Shown: positions 39,282 through 47,023 of the stretch, piece after piece
Position numbering within the stretch: the stretch's first letter is position 1
Layout: every line of letters begins with the position of its first letter
Origin: DASXQK01 sp963724385
GTDB lineage: Bacteria; Pseudomonadota; Alphaproteobacteria; Dongiales; Dongiaceae
Assembly: GCA_963724385.1 (NCBI GenBank)
Contig: CAVRUJ010000001.1
Span: forward strand, 2,852,001 to 2,916,000
Reading direction: 5' to 3'
DNA: 64,000 nucleotides
Notes under the pieces: generated by a model
Databases searched by the model: none
Seen by the model: the letters and a program-made list of their open reading frames with translations, nothing else
Told to the model about the DNA's origin: nothing
Program-made: the position numbers and the translations under genes

Positions 39282-40691
39282 ATGGCCGACACGAAAAAAG
39301 TCTTCGACCTGATCAAGGAGCATGACGCCAAATACGTCGACTTCCGCTTCACCGATCCGCGCGGGAAGTGGCAGCACCTTGCCCAGCACATCAACACCGT
39401 CAACGAGGAATCGCTCACCGAAGGCATCATGTTCGACGGCTCCTCCATCGCCGGATGGAAGGCGATCAACGAGTCCGACATGATCCTGCTGCCCGACTGC
39501 GCCACGGCGGTCATGGATCCCTTCGCCGCCCAGCCTTCGGTCATCGTCTTTTGCGACGTGCTGGAGCCGCTCACCGGCCAGAACTACAGCCGCGATCCCC
39601 GCTCGGTCGCCAAGAACGCCGAGGCCTATCTCAAGAGCACCGGCATCGCCGACACCATGTTCGTCGGACCCGAGGCCGAATTCTTCGTCTTCGACGACGT
39701 CCGCTTCGACGTGCGCATGAACGGCGCCTTCTACGAGTTCAGCTCGGAGGAAGGCCCCTATGTCTCCGGCGACAAGATGGACGAAGGCAATACCGGCCAC
39801 CGTCCGCCCATCAAGGGCGGCTATTTCCCGGTGCCGCCGGTCGATTCCGCCGCCGACCTCAGAGCCGAGATGCTCTCAACCATCCAGGACATGGGCGTAT
39901 CGGTCGAGAAGCATCACCACGAAGTGGCGCCGAGCCAGCATGAGCTCGGCATCAAGTTCGATCATTTGGTGCGCTGCGCCGACAACATGCAGATCTACAA
40001 GTACGTCGTGCACAACGTCGCCCACAGCTACGGCAAGACGGCGACCTTCATGCCGAAGCCGGTGAAGGGCGACAACGGCTCGGGCATGCATGTCCACAAT
40101 TCGCTGTGGAAGGGCAACACGCCGCTGTTCGCGGGCAACGGCTATGCCGACCTGTCGGAAACGGCGCTCCACTACATCGGCGGTATCATCAAGCACGCCA
40201 AGGCGCTCAACGCCTTCACCAACCCGACGACCAACAGCTACAAGCGCCTCATTCCCGGCTTCGAGGCGCCGGTGCTGCTGGCCTATTCCTCGCGCAACCG
40301 TTCGGCCTCATGCCGCATCCCCTATGTGGCGAGCCCGAAGGGCAAGCGCGTCGAGGTGCGCTTCCCCGACCCCGCCGCCAATCCCTATCTCGCCTACGCC
40401 GCCCTCCTGATGGCGGGTCTGGACGGGATCCAGAACAAGATCCATCCGGGCGACCCTATGGACAAGAACCTCTACGACCTGCCGCCCGAGGAACTGAAGA
40501 ACATCCCGACCGTCTGCGGCTCGCTGCGGGAAGCGGTGACGGCGCTCCAGGCCGACAACGCCTTCCTGAAAAAGGGCGACGTCTTCACCGACGATCTCAT
40601 CCACTCCTACCTCGAGCTGAAGTGGGAAGAGATCTACGCCTACGAGCACACGCCGCACCCGATCGAATTCAAGATGTATTACAGCGTCTGA
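39282..40691 (+). CDS. glnA: Glutamine synthetase type I
   Basis: This enzyme makes glutamine from glutamate, ammonia and ATP and forms dodecamers (469 aa, the type I length). The beta-Grasp segment has MFDGSSIAGWKAINESDM. Metal-site residues lie in FVGPEAEFFVFD and HHHEVAPSQHELGIKF. The ATP-binding KPVKGDNGSGMHVHNS and NPTTNSYKRLIPGFEAP follow. The adenylylation tyrosine is in DKNLYDLPPEE, so GlnE-type control is expected. It is cotranscribed with glnB. Confidence 0.98.
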   Translation: MADTKKVFDLIKEHDAKYVDFRFTDPRGKWQHLAQHINTVNEESLTEGIMFDGSSIAGWKAINESDMILLPDCATAVMDPFAAQPSVIVFCDVLEPLTGQNYSRDPRSVAKNAEAYLKSTGIADTMFVGPEAEFFVFDDVRFDVRMNGAFYEFSSEEGPYVSGDKMDEGNTGHRPPIKGGYFPVPPVDSAADLRAEMLSTIQDMGVSVEKHHHEVAPSQHELGIKFDHLVRCADNMQIYKYVVHNVAHSYGKTATFMPKPVKGDNGSGMHVHNSLWKGNTPLFAGNGYADLSETALHYIGGIIKHAKALNAFTNPTTNSYKRLIPGFEAPVLLAYSSRNRSASCRIPYVASPKGKRVEVRFPDPAANPYLAYAALLMAGLDGIQNKIHPGDPMDKNLYDLPPEELKNIPTVCGSLREAVTALQADNAFLKKGDVFTDDLIHSYLELKWEEIYAYEHTPHPIEFKMYYSV

Positions 40692-40709
40692 GTTGGGAGT
40701 GAGGCGCCT

Positions 40710-40752
40710 CGCCCCCTGGCCCGCCGCGGCGGGTCGGGGGGCGTTTTGTTTT
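40710..40752 (+). terminator. Intrinsic terminator after glnA
   Basis: A strong GC-rich hairpin (CGCCCCCTGGCCCGCC against GGCGGGTCGGGGGGCG) is followed by TTTTGTTTT, starting 19 bp after the glnA stop. Confidence 0.88.
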
Positions 40753-40782
40753 GGAGAACGTGATGAACTGACCTTTTTCCCG

Positions 40783-40882
40783 CGTCATGGCCGGGCGCAA
40801 GACCCGGCCATCCACGTCGTTGGGCCAAACGAGAAAACCGTGGATGCCCGGGTCTCGGCCGTTGGCCGGCCCGGGCATGACG
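40783..40882. repeat. 100-bp imperfect palindromic intergenic repeat
   Basis: The arms CGTCATGGCCGGG...CATCCACG and CGTGGATGCCCGGG...CCCGGGCATGACG face each other around a 22-nt centre. A related half-copy is at 42796. It has no coding potential I would trust; frames through it give repetitive Gly/Pro/Arg strings. Similar palindromes are frequent between genes in alphaproteobacteria. Confidence 0.75.
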
Positions 40883-40910
40883 GCGGTGGGTTCTCTAGCC
40901 GGGCAGGCCT

Positions 40911-41075
40911 CTACTCCCCCCACGCGAACGGATTGAAGCTGATCCCGCGGTCGTGGGTATCGATGCCCTCGCGGCGCTTCAGGAACCCGATCGTGGCGTA
41001 GGTGAGCAGCGTGGCGAGAGTCTCATAGGCCGACTTCACCAGCCACTGAGTCACGACCGCGCCCAAGAGGACGCC
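40911..41075 (-). pseudogene. Relic of the yhhQ 3' end (53 codons)
   Basis: On the minus strand this encodes the C-terminal about 53 residues of a YhhQ/VUT transporter, including VVTQWLVKSAYE, FLKRREGIDTHDRG and ISFNPFAWGE plus stop. It aligns with the end of the intact gene at 43568-43732, with about 85-88 percent base identity by eye. No upstream part and no start are present. With the intact copy it forms direct repeats around 41.1-43.6 kb. Confidence 0.85.
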
Positions 41076-41116
41076 AGTCAGAACAGTGCGCCGAGTTGAA
41101 CTCGCTGGGGTTCCCT

Positions 41117-42586
41117 TCAGCGGGCCGGGATGGCGCCGCCGCTTACCGTCGGCGCCGCGACCCGCCAGACCTGCATGTCCTGTCGGACGCCCTTGAGCTG
41201 GGCGACGCTGGTCTTGGGTGCGAAGGGTGCCAGCAGCTGCTGGACGCCCTCGGCGTCATGGACGGAGTCCGAGAGATAGATTTCGTCGGCGTCGGCCAGA
41301 TGCTGCACGCGAGCGGCGATGTTGACGGTCTGGCCGAAATAGTCGAGCCGGTCGTTGAGGGTGACCGCGATCGCCGCGCCCTTGTGCACGCCGATCTTGA
41401 GGATCAGCTCGCGATCCGGTCGGGCGCGGTTGAAGGAGGCGATCGCCTCGCGCATGGCCAGCGCCGCGCCCACCGCGTCAACGGGATCGAGGAAGGCCGC
41501 CATCACGGCATCGCCGATGGTCTTGATGATGGCCCCGTTGAAGCGCTGGGTGACCGCCTGCAGATGCTCGAAATGTTGCTGCACCAGGGAGAAGGCATTC
41601 AGGTCACCGAGACGGTCGTAGAGCGCCGTCGAGCCCTTGAGATCGGTGAAGAGCAGCGCGATGTCCTTGACGGCGATTCCCTCGCTCGCCCGGATCACCT
41701 CGGACCGGAAGAGATCGCGGAAGGCCTGGGTGGTCAGCAGCCGTTTTCCGGTGAGGAACGGCAGGAACTTGATGGGGGCGTGGCCGAACTCGAAATCGGG
41801 CGGCAGGACCGCCAGGCAGAAGGTACCACGCTCGGCGGTCAGGTTCTCCACCGCGAAGGTGATCCGTCCCGGTGCCAACTCGCCTGTGGTGTGGGTGCGC
41901 ACCGGATGCTCGAAGCGCACAGGCACCACCTGTTCGCCCGGCACCGCCGGGCCGGCGACAGTGTAGAGCGGGGCGGCCTTGCCCTCGGCGCTGACGCCGA
42001 GAATGACTTCCGCGCCTTGCATCTCGATGGTGAACCGCGTCGTCTCGCCCGGCGGCAGGAAACCCAGCGCCTTGATGACCTGAGCCTGGAAATCGATGAA
42101 GCGCGTCCCGTCCGGCAATACCCCGTCGGGCGACCCGCCCATACGAAAGTATTCCACTGCCGAAAGCCGCTCGGGATGATGGAAGGCGATGTCGCGGATC
42201 CGAGAGCTGACGGTGAAGGTGATGGCGATGTAGTCATCCAGGTTGGCTTCGTAGTCGACCTGGCAGAAGTTGCAGTGGAACTGGCCATGTACGCCCTTGA
42301 GGCTGCCGAAGCTCTCGACAACGCAGGAGCATTGCTGGCAGAGCAGCTGCCAATCCATTTCGAAGAGGCCGAGGGAGGTAGCGTAAAGAAAGAGATCGAT
42401 GACCTCGGTCTCCTTGAGATTCTTCTCGCGGGCGAAGGTGAAGGGGTTGATGCGGAACAGCCCCTCATCATTCGCCGAGCGGATATGGCTCTCGAGCTTG
42501 GAGACCAGACGCGGGCTCCAGGCCCGAGCCTTCTCGAGCTCGGCAAGACGCTCATCCAGCAGCTGTTCGTTGATCGCGGCGCCCAT
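41117..42586 (-). CDS. Class III adenylate/guanylate cyclase with DUF5939-like N-terminus
   Basis: This is a 489-aa soluble protein. The C-terminal half (about residues 300-470) is a class III nucleotidyl cyclase: metal-binding ALLFTDLKGSTALYDRLGD, IIKTIGDAVMAAFLDP and DYFGQTVNIAARVQ with the transition-state Asn and Arg. The N-terminal half resembles DUF5939 and has a possible zinc pair (LCQQCSC and HCNFCQVDYEA, two C-x2-C). The product is probably cAMP or cGMP, controlled by the N-terminal domain; this is inferred. The ATG at 42586 is chosen; an in-frame GTG lies 19 codons upstream. It sits between the yhhQ relic and intact yhhQ. Confidence 0.85.
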   Translation of the reverse strand: MGAAINEQLLDERLAELEKARAWSPRLVSKLESHIRSANDEGLFRINPFTFAREKNLKETEVIDLFLYATSLGLFEMDWQLLCQQCSCVVESFGSLKGVHGQFHCNFCQVDYEANLDDYIAITFTVSSRIRDIAFHHPERLSAVEYFRMGGSPDGVLPDGTRFIDFQAQVIKALGFLPPGETTRFTIEMQGAEVILGVSAEGKAAPLYTVAGPAVPGEQVVPVRFEHPVRTHTTGELAPGRITFAVENLTAERGTFCLAVLPPDFEFGHAPIKFLPFLTGKRLLTTQAFRDLFRSEVIRASEGIAVKDIALLFTDLKGSTALYDRLGDLNAFSLVQQHFEHLQAVTQRFNGAIIKTIGDAVMAAFLDPVDAVGAALAMREAIASFNRARPDRELILKIGVHKGAAIAVTLNDRLDYFGQTVNIAARVQHLADADEIYLSDSVHDAEGVQQLLAPFAPKTSVAQLKGVRQDMQVWRVAAPTVSGGAIPAR

Positions 42587-42994
42587 ACGCGTCCCCTCGA
42601 ACTGTTCCAACTTACCATCCGACCGGAGCCGACGCGATAGCACAGGCGGCGGTCAGGCTTATCGCAGGGAGTCCATTGGGCCGACTTCCACTATGGGTCA
42701 TCAGCAGAAGCGACAAGGCCGCACCCGATGTCCGTTTAGGGCGCGTCAGGGGGTGCTTCTCTTTGCGGGAAGACAGTGGATGGCCTCTCTCTTTCGTCAT
42801 GGCCGGGTCGACCGAAGGTCGAGACCCGGGCATCCACGTCCTCTATCTATGTGCCAATCCACGCGGATCGCCGGGGCACGCTGGACCACGGAGAATTGGT
42901 CATGCCTTCGGAATTCCGCCCAGAGACGCGACGAGAGAGTAAGCGTCGCCGTTGCGCAACCATTGGCTTAGGGGATACATAGCCGGCCGACGAA
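42587..42994. other. Intergenic stretch with one repeat
   Basis: These 408 bp between the divergent cyclase and membrane-protein genes hold the half-repeat at 42796-42840. I see no further gene, tRNA or terminator. Both promoters should lie here, but no convincing boxes were found. Confidence 0.4.
42796..42840. repeat. Half-copy of the GTCATGGCCGGG repeat
   Basis: CGTCATGGCCGGGTC...GACCCGGGCATCCACGTC repeats the left arm of the palindrome at 40783 with a slightly different centre (GACCGAAGGTC). The opposite arm is missing. It lies in the cyclase/membrane-protein intergenic region, so both intergenic spaces flanking the cyclase carry this family. Confidence 0.7.
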
Positions 42995-43537
42995 ATGGTC
43001 AAGCCACTGGAAAAGGAACTCACCATCGCGCCGCAGCCAGCCTGCTGGGCGCCGGCGACCCAGTATTTCTATCCGGGCAGTTCCGTTTCCTCCCCGCCAT
43101 CCGGCCTTCTCGCTGATATCGCATACAATCGTGGCCACTATGGGGAGGATGGCTTCGTGTTCGGTGTCGGCGGACTTTCGCTGATCCTGCTCTTGATACT
43201 GTCATTGATTCTTAGAAAGTCTCTTGCGAGAAACATCGCGAATATCTTCGTGGTCTCCACGTCTTTGGCAATTGTGGCCTACTTCATCCTGCTGGTGGCG
43301 TACAACCTGATCATCACGCCCGTCGGTAGCTGCCTCGAAGTCGCGGAATTGTGGCTGTCCTTACCGTTTTTGGACTCTCTTCTGCCCACATCCTTAGCCT
43401 TCCTCATACTCGCCGCCTTAATGATGCGGCGCCGGAGGCCGATCGAAGGCGGCTTGACGATACTTTATGTGACGTTGTTTGCGCTGTTCTCGTTCTGGCA
43501 CCTGGCGGTCGCCTGCGCGCCCCAATACGTTTACTGA
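42995..43537 (+). CDS. Unrecognised four-helix membrane protein
   Basis: I do not recognise this 180-aa protein. An N-terminal extracytoplasmic-looking segment of about 50 residues (two Tyr/Pro-rich stretches, PATQYFYPGSS) precedes four hydrophobic helices at about 55-75, 85-105, 120-140 and 155-175. Cysteines occur near 17, 111 and 175. Codon use is less GC-biased than in the flanking genes (many ATA, TTA and ATT codons), which suggests recent acquisition. It is convergent with yhhQ, and with the cyclase it forms the content between the yhhQ direct repeats. Confidence 0.6.
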   Translation: MVKPLEKELTIAPQPACWAPATQYFYPGSSVSSPPSGLLADIAYNRGHYGEDGFVFGVGGLSLILLLILSLILRKSLARNIANIFVVSTSLAIVAYFILLVAYNLIITPVGSCLEVAELWLSLPFLDSLLPTSLAFLILAALMMRRRRPIEGGLTILYVTLFALFSFWHLAVACAPQYVY

Positions 43538-43567
43538 GCCAACTCAAGCTATCCGACAGCGCGTCGC

Positions 43568-44254
43568 CTACTCTCCCCACGCGAAAGGATTGAAGCTGAT
43601 CCCACGATCGTAGGTGTCGATGCCCTCGCGGCGCTTCAGGAAGCCAACCATGGCGTAGGTGAGCGGCGTGGCGAGAGCCTCGTAAGCCGACTTCACCAGC
43701 CACTGGGTCACGACCGCGCCCAAGAGGATGCCGGCCGGCATCTGGCCCCAGAAGGCGAGCGTGATGAACACGGCGGAATCGAGCCCCTGCCCCACCAGGG
43801 TCGAACCGATGGCGCGCAGCCAGAGATGCTTGCCCGCCATGGCGACCTTGAGGCGCGACATGACCATGGTGTTGGCGAACTCACCCACCAGATAGGCGAC
43901 GAAGGAGGCGCCGAGCAGCCGCGGCGTCGCGCCCAGGATGCTGTCATAGGCGCCCTGGTTCGGCCAGAACGGCGCCGCAGGCAATAGGCCGCCGAGCCAA
44001 ATGGCAAGCACCGCCAGAAGATTGCAGAAGAACCCGAGCCAGATGACCCGGCGCGCCGCCCGATAGCCGTACACTTCGGTCAGCACATCGGCTAAGAGGT
44101 AGCTCAAGGGGAAGATGACGATGCCCGCCGGCAGGACCAGCCCGCCGACCATGCTGAGCTTGACCGCGATGATGTTGGACACCACCAGGCAGGTGACGAA
44201 CAGGGCCGTCACCGCCACGAAATAGGACGAAGGGCGCTTCGCTTGCTCGGTCAT
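43568..44254 (-). CDS. yhhQ: Queuosine precursor transporter (VUT family)
   Basis: This is an inner-membrane importer for preQ0/preQ1, 228 aa with six membrane segments. The start MTEQAKRPSSYFVAVTALFV is at the ATG at 44254. The signature includes ADVLTEVYGYRAARRVIWLG and GEFANTMVMSRLKVAM. It is divergent from queA by 44 bp at the head of the queuosine locus, which supports the substrate assignment. Its last 165 bp are duplicated at 40911-41075. Confidence 0.92.
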   Translation of the reverse strand: MTEQAKRPSSYFVAVTALFVTCLVVSNIIAVKLSMVGGLVLPAGIVIFPLSYLLADVLTEVYGYRAARRVIWLGFFCNLLAVLAIWLGGLLPAAPFWPNQGAYDSILGATPRLLGASFVAYLVGEFANTMVMSRLKVAMAGKHLWLRAIGSTLVGQGLDSAVFITLAFWGQMPAGILLGAVVTQWLVKSAYEALATPLTYAMVGFLKRREGIDTYDRGISFNPFAWGE

Positions 44255-44298
44255 CGCTGTCACTGCAATTCTCGCCGGCCGGGGCTGCTTGCTGAGGC

Positions 44299-45399
44299 AT
44301 GGCGGGTCGATTGTCAACATGGCCTGAGCCGCGCGCGGCCTTGACCCTCCGCCTCAGCGATTTCGATTTCGACCTGCCGCCGGAACTCGTCGCCCGGCAT
44401 CCCGCGAGCCCGCGGGATTCGGCCCGGTTGCTGCGAGTGAGCGCGGCGGGCCTCGAGGATCGCCACGTCCGCGACCTGCCGGCCCTGCTCCGGCCCGGCG
44501 ACCTGATGGTCTTCAACGACACCAAGGTGATCCCGGCCCAGCTCGCGGGCATTCGGCCTGCCGGCGGCGGGCGCGGCGAGGTCGCGGTCGAGGTGACCCT
44601 CCTGAAGGAAACCGGCAGCGGCCACTGGCAGGCGCTGGCCAGGCCCGGCCGGCGCCTCAGGCCCGCCGACCGCATCGAGTTCGCCCCAGGCTTCTCGGCC
44701 ACGGTCGGGTCGAAGGGTGAAGGCGGCAAAATCGCGCTCGCCTTCGGCCTCGCCGGACCGGCGCTTGCCGAAGCGATTCACAGGCACGGCGCCATGCCGC
44801 TGCCGCCCTATATCCGCAAGCTGCGGCCCGTGGAGAGCCGCGACGCGGCGGATTACCAGACCGTCTATGCGCGGCATGAGGGCGCGGTCGCGGCACCCAC
44901 CGCCGGCCTGCATTTCACGCCGGAACTTCTTGCCGCTCTCGACGCCCGGGGCATCGAACGCGCCCATCTGACGCTCCACGTCGGCGCCGGCACCTTCCTG
45001 CCGGTGAAGAGCGAGCGCATCGCCGAGCACCGCATGCATGGCGAGTGGGGCGAGATCGGCGAAGCCGCCGCCGCGACGATCAATCGGGCCAAGGCCGAGG
45101 GCCGCAGGCTCATCGCCGTCGGCACGACGAGCTTGCGCCTGCTGGAGACTGCGGCCGACGAAGACGGCCGCGTCAGGCCGTTCAAGGGCGAAACGGACAT
45201 CTTCATTGCGCCCGGCTATGGTTTCCGGACCGCGGACCTGCTGATGACCAATTTCCATCTGCCGAAATCGACCCTTTTCATGCTGGTCGCTGCCTTCGCC
45301 GGGCTCGAGCGCATGAAGGCCGCCTATGCCCACGCGATCCACCAGCGCTACCGGTTCTTCTCCTACGGCGACGCCTGCCTCTTGGAACGGGCGTCGTGA
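44299..45399 (+). CDS. queA: S-adenosylmethionine:tRNA ribosyltransferase-isomerase
   Basis: This enzyme transfers the ribosyl group of SAM to preQ1 in tRNA to form epoxyqueuosine (up to 366 aa). The signature includes DFDFDLPPELVARHPASPRD, MVFNDTKVIPAQL, APTAGLHFTPELL, LHVGAGTFLPVKSE and GTTSLRLLET. Homologues usually begin at LRLSDFDF. An in-frame TTG at 44341 would give that start, so the 14 residues from the ATG at 44299 are uncertain. The stop overlaps the tgt GTG. Confidence 0.95.
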   Translation: MAGRLSTWPEPRAALTLRLSDFDFDLPPELVARHPASPRDSARLLRVSAAGLEDRHVRDLPALLRPGDLMVFNDTKVIPAQLAGIRPAGGGRGEVAVEVTLLKETGSGHWQALARPGRRLRPADRIEFAPGFSATVGSKGEGGKIALAFGLAGPALAEAIHRHGAMPLPPYIRKLRPVESRDAADYQTVYARHEGAVAAPTAGLHFTPELLAALDARGIERAHLTLHVGAGTFLPVKSERIAEHRMHGEWGEIGEAAAATINRAKAEGRRLIAVGTTSLRLLETAADEDGRVRPFKGETDIFIAPGYGFRTADLLMTNFHLPKSTLFMLVAAFAGLERMKAAYAHAIHQRYRFFSYGDACLLERAS

Positions 45400-46514
45400 G
45401 CGGGGGCTCTTTCGCGCTGCTGGCAAGCGACGGCAAGGCCCGGCGCGGACACCTCACCACGGCACACGGCACCGTCGAGACGCCCGCCTTCATGCCCGTA
45501 GGCACGGCCGGCACCGTCAAGGCCATGCTGCCGGAATCGGTCGCGGCGACCGGCGCGGAGATCCTGCTCGGCAACACCTATCACCTGATGCTGCGCCCTG
45601 GGGCCGAGCGGGTGGCGGCGCTGGGCGGACTTCACCGATTCATGAACTGGCCGAAATCCATCCTCACCGATTCCGGCGGCTTCCAGGTCATGAGCCTTTC
45701 GGAGCTGCGCAAGATCGGCGAAGTGGGCGTCGAGTTCCGCTCCCATGTCGACGGGACCAGGCATCTGCTCACGCCTGAGCGCAGCATCGAGATCCAGGAC
45801 CTCCTCGACGCCGACGTCAGCATGTGCCTGGACGAATGCACGCCCTTTCCGGCGACCGAAACGGAAGCCGCCGACTCCATGCGGCTTTCCATGCGCTGGG
45901 CCGAGCGCTGCCGCTACGCCTTTCGCCGGCGGCCGGGGTACTTGCTGTTCGGGATCATGCAGGGCGGCATCTACGAACAGTTCCGGCAGGAGTCCGCCGA
46001 TGCGCTCGCCGCCCTCGGCTTCGACGGCTACGCCATCGGCGGGCTCGCCATCGGCGAAGGCCAGCAGCAGATGTTCCGCATCCTCGATTTCGCGCCCGAT
46101 TTCCTGCCGGCCGATCGCCCGCGCTATCTCATGGGCGTGGGGACGCCGGAAGATATCGTCGGCGCGGTGGCCCGCGGGATCGACATGTTCGACTGCGTCA
46201 TGCCCACCCGGTCGGGGCGCACTGGCCAGGCCTTCACCCGCTTTGGCGAGATGAACCTGCGCAACGCGCGCCACGCCGAGGACCTCCAGCCCTTGGACCC
46301 GGCTTGCGCCTGCCCGGCCTGCCGCGGCTATTCGCGCGGCTATCTCCATCACCTGGTGAAGTCGAAGGAGATCCTGGCCTCGATGCTGTTGACCTGGCAC
46401 AACCTGCACTACTATCAGCAGCTCATGGCCGCCTTGCGCGCGGCGATCGCGGAGCGGCACTTCGCCGATTTCCGGGCAGCCTTCGAGGAAGAACGCGCGC
46501 GCGGCGAGGCTTGA
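45396..46514 (+). CDS. tgt: tRNA-guanine transglycosylase
   Basis: This enzyme exchanges G34 for preQ1 in tRNA-Asp, -Asn, -His and -Tyr (372 aa). The nucleophile and base-site regions are in SILTDSGGFQVMSLSEL and FDCVMPTRSGRTGQAFTRFG. The zinc site is CACPACRGYSRGYLHHL. The start is a GTG at 45396 that overlaps the queA stop (GTGA). The open frame upstream lies inside queA. Length is normal. Confidence 0.96.
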   Translation: MSGGSFALLASDGKARRGHLTTAHGTVETPAFMPVGTAGTVKAMLPESVAATGAEILLGNTYHLMLRPGAERVAALGGLHRFMNWPKSILTDSGGFQVMSLSELRKIGEVGVEFRSHVDGTRHLLTPERSIEIQDLLDADVSMCLDECTPFPATETEAADSMRLSMRWAERCRYAFRRRPGYLLFGIMQGGIYEQFRQESADALAALGFDGYAIGGLAIGEGQQQMFRILDFAPDFLPADRPRYLMGVGTPEDIVGAVARGIDMFDCVMPTRSGRTGQAFTRFGEMNLRNARHAEDLQPLDPACACPACRGYSRGYLHHLVKSKEILASMLLTWHNLHYYQQLMAALRAAIAERHFADFRAAFEEERARGEA

Positions 46515-46533
46515 GGGAGCGGCGGAGAGCGGC

Positions 46534-47011
46534 ATGGCCGGAAGGAAAAGCAAGACGACCTATGCGGGGCTGGCCCAGCTTGGCCATCGGGGTCACGCGC
46601 CGAAATCGCCCGAGGCGGCGGTGCTGGATCGGGTCGCCAATCCCCATCCCGATCGGGACTACGTGGTCCGCTTCACCCAGCCGGAGTTCACTTCCCTCTG
46701 TCCGGTCACCGGCCAGCCCGACTTCGCCCATCTCGTCATCGACTACCTCCCGGATCGATGGATCGTCGAATCCAAGTCGCTCAAGCTCTATTTCGCCGCC
46801 TTCCGCAACCACGGCGCCTTCCACGAAGGCTGCACCCTCGACATCGCGAAGAAGCTGGTCGACCGGCTGAAGCCGCGGTGGCTGCGCATCGGCGGCTACT
46901 GGTATCCACGCGGCGGCATGCCCATCGACGTCTTCTACCAGACGGGCGAGGCGCCGGCCGGAGTTCTGGATCCCGCCCCAGGCCGTGGCGCCCTATCGCG
47001 GGCGCGGCTGA
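46534..47011 (+). CDS. queF: NADPH-dependent preQ0 reductase, 3' frameshift
   Basis: This enzyme reduces 7-cyano-7-deazaguanine (preQ0) to preQ1. It is the short unimodular type, about 158 aa. The catalytic Cys is in SLCPVTGQPDFAHL, the QueF motif is VESKSLKLYFAAFRNHGAFHE and a C-terminal His/Tyr region (RIGGYWYPRGGMPIDVFYQ) follows. Near 46966 one extra T (GGAGTTCTGG) shifts the frame. Without it the protein ends WIPPQAVAPYRGRG at the TGA of 47009-47011, as in homologues. With it the frame runs into repeat sequence to 47094. It lies 19 bp after tgt. Confidence 0.92.
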
Positions 47012-47023
47012 GCGCGAGCCGGC

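Noticed and set aside
40693..41001. 102-codon frame after glnA
   Set aside because: It translates the terminator and a palindromic intergenic repeat; no conserved protein and no ribosome-binding site.
43020..43703. Small frames antisense to the 42995 membrane gene and yhhQ
   Set aside because: No signal for expression, and composition consistent with the complement of the genes on the other strand.
43568..44300. preQ1 riboswitch upstream of yhhQ or queA
   Set aside because: The divergent gap is only 44 bp and shows no preQ1 aptamer-like stem and A-rich tail.
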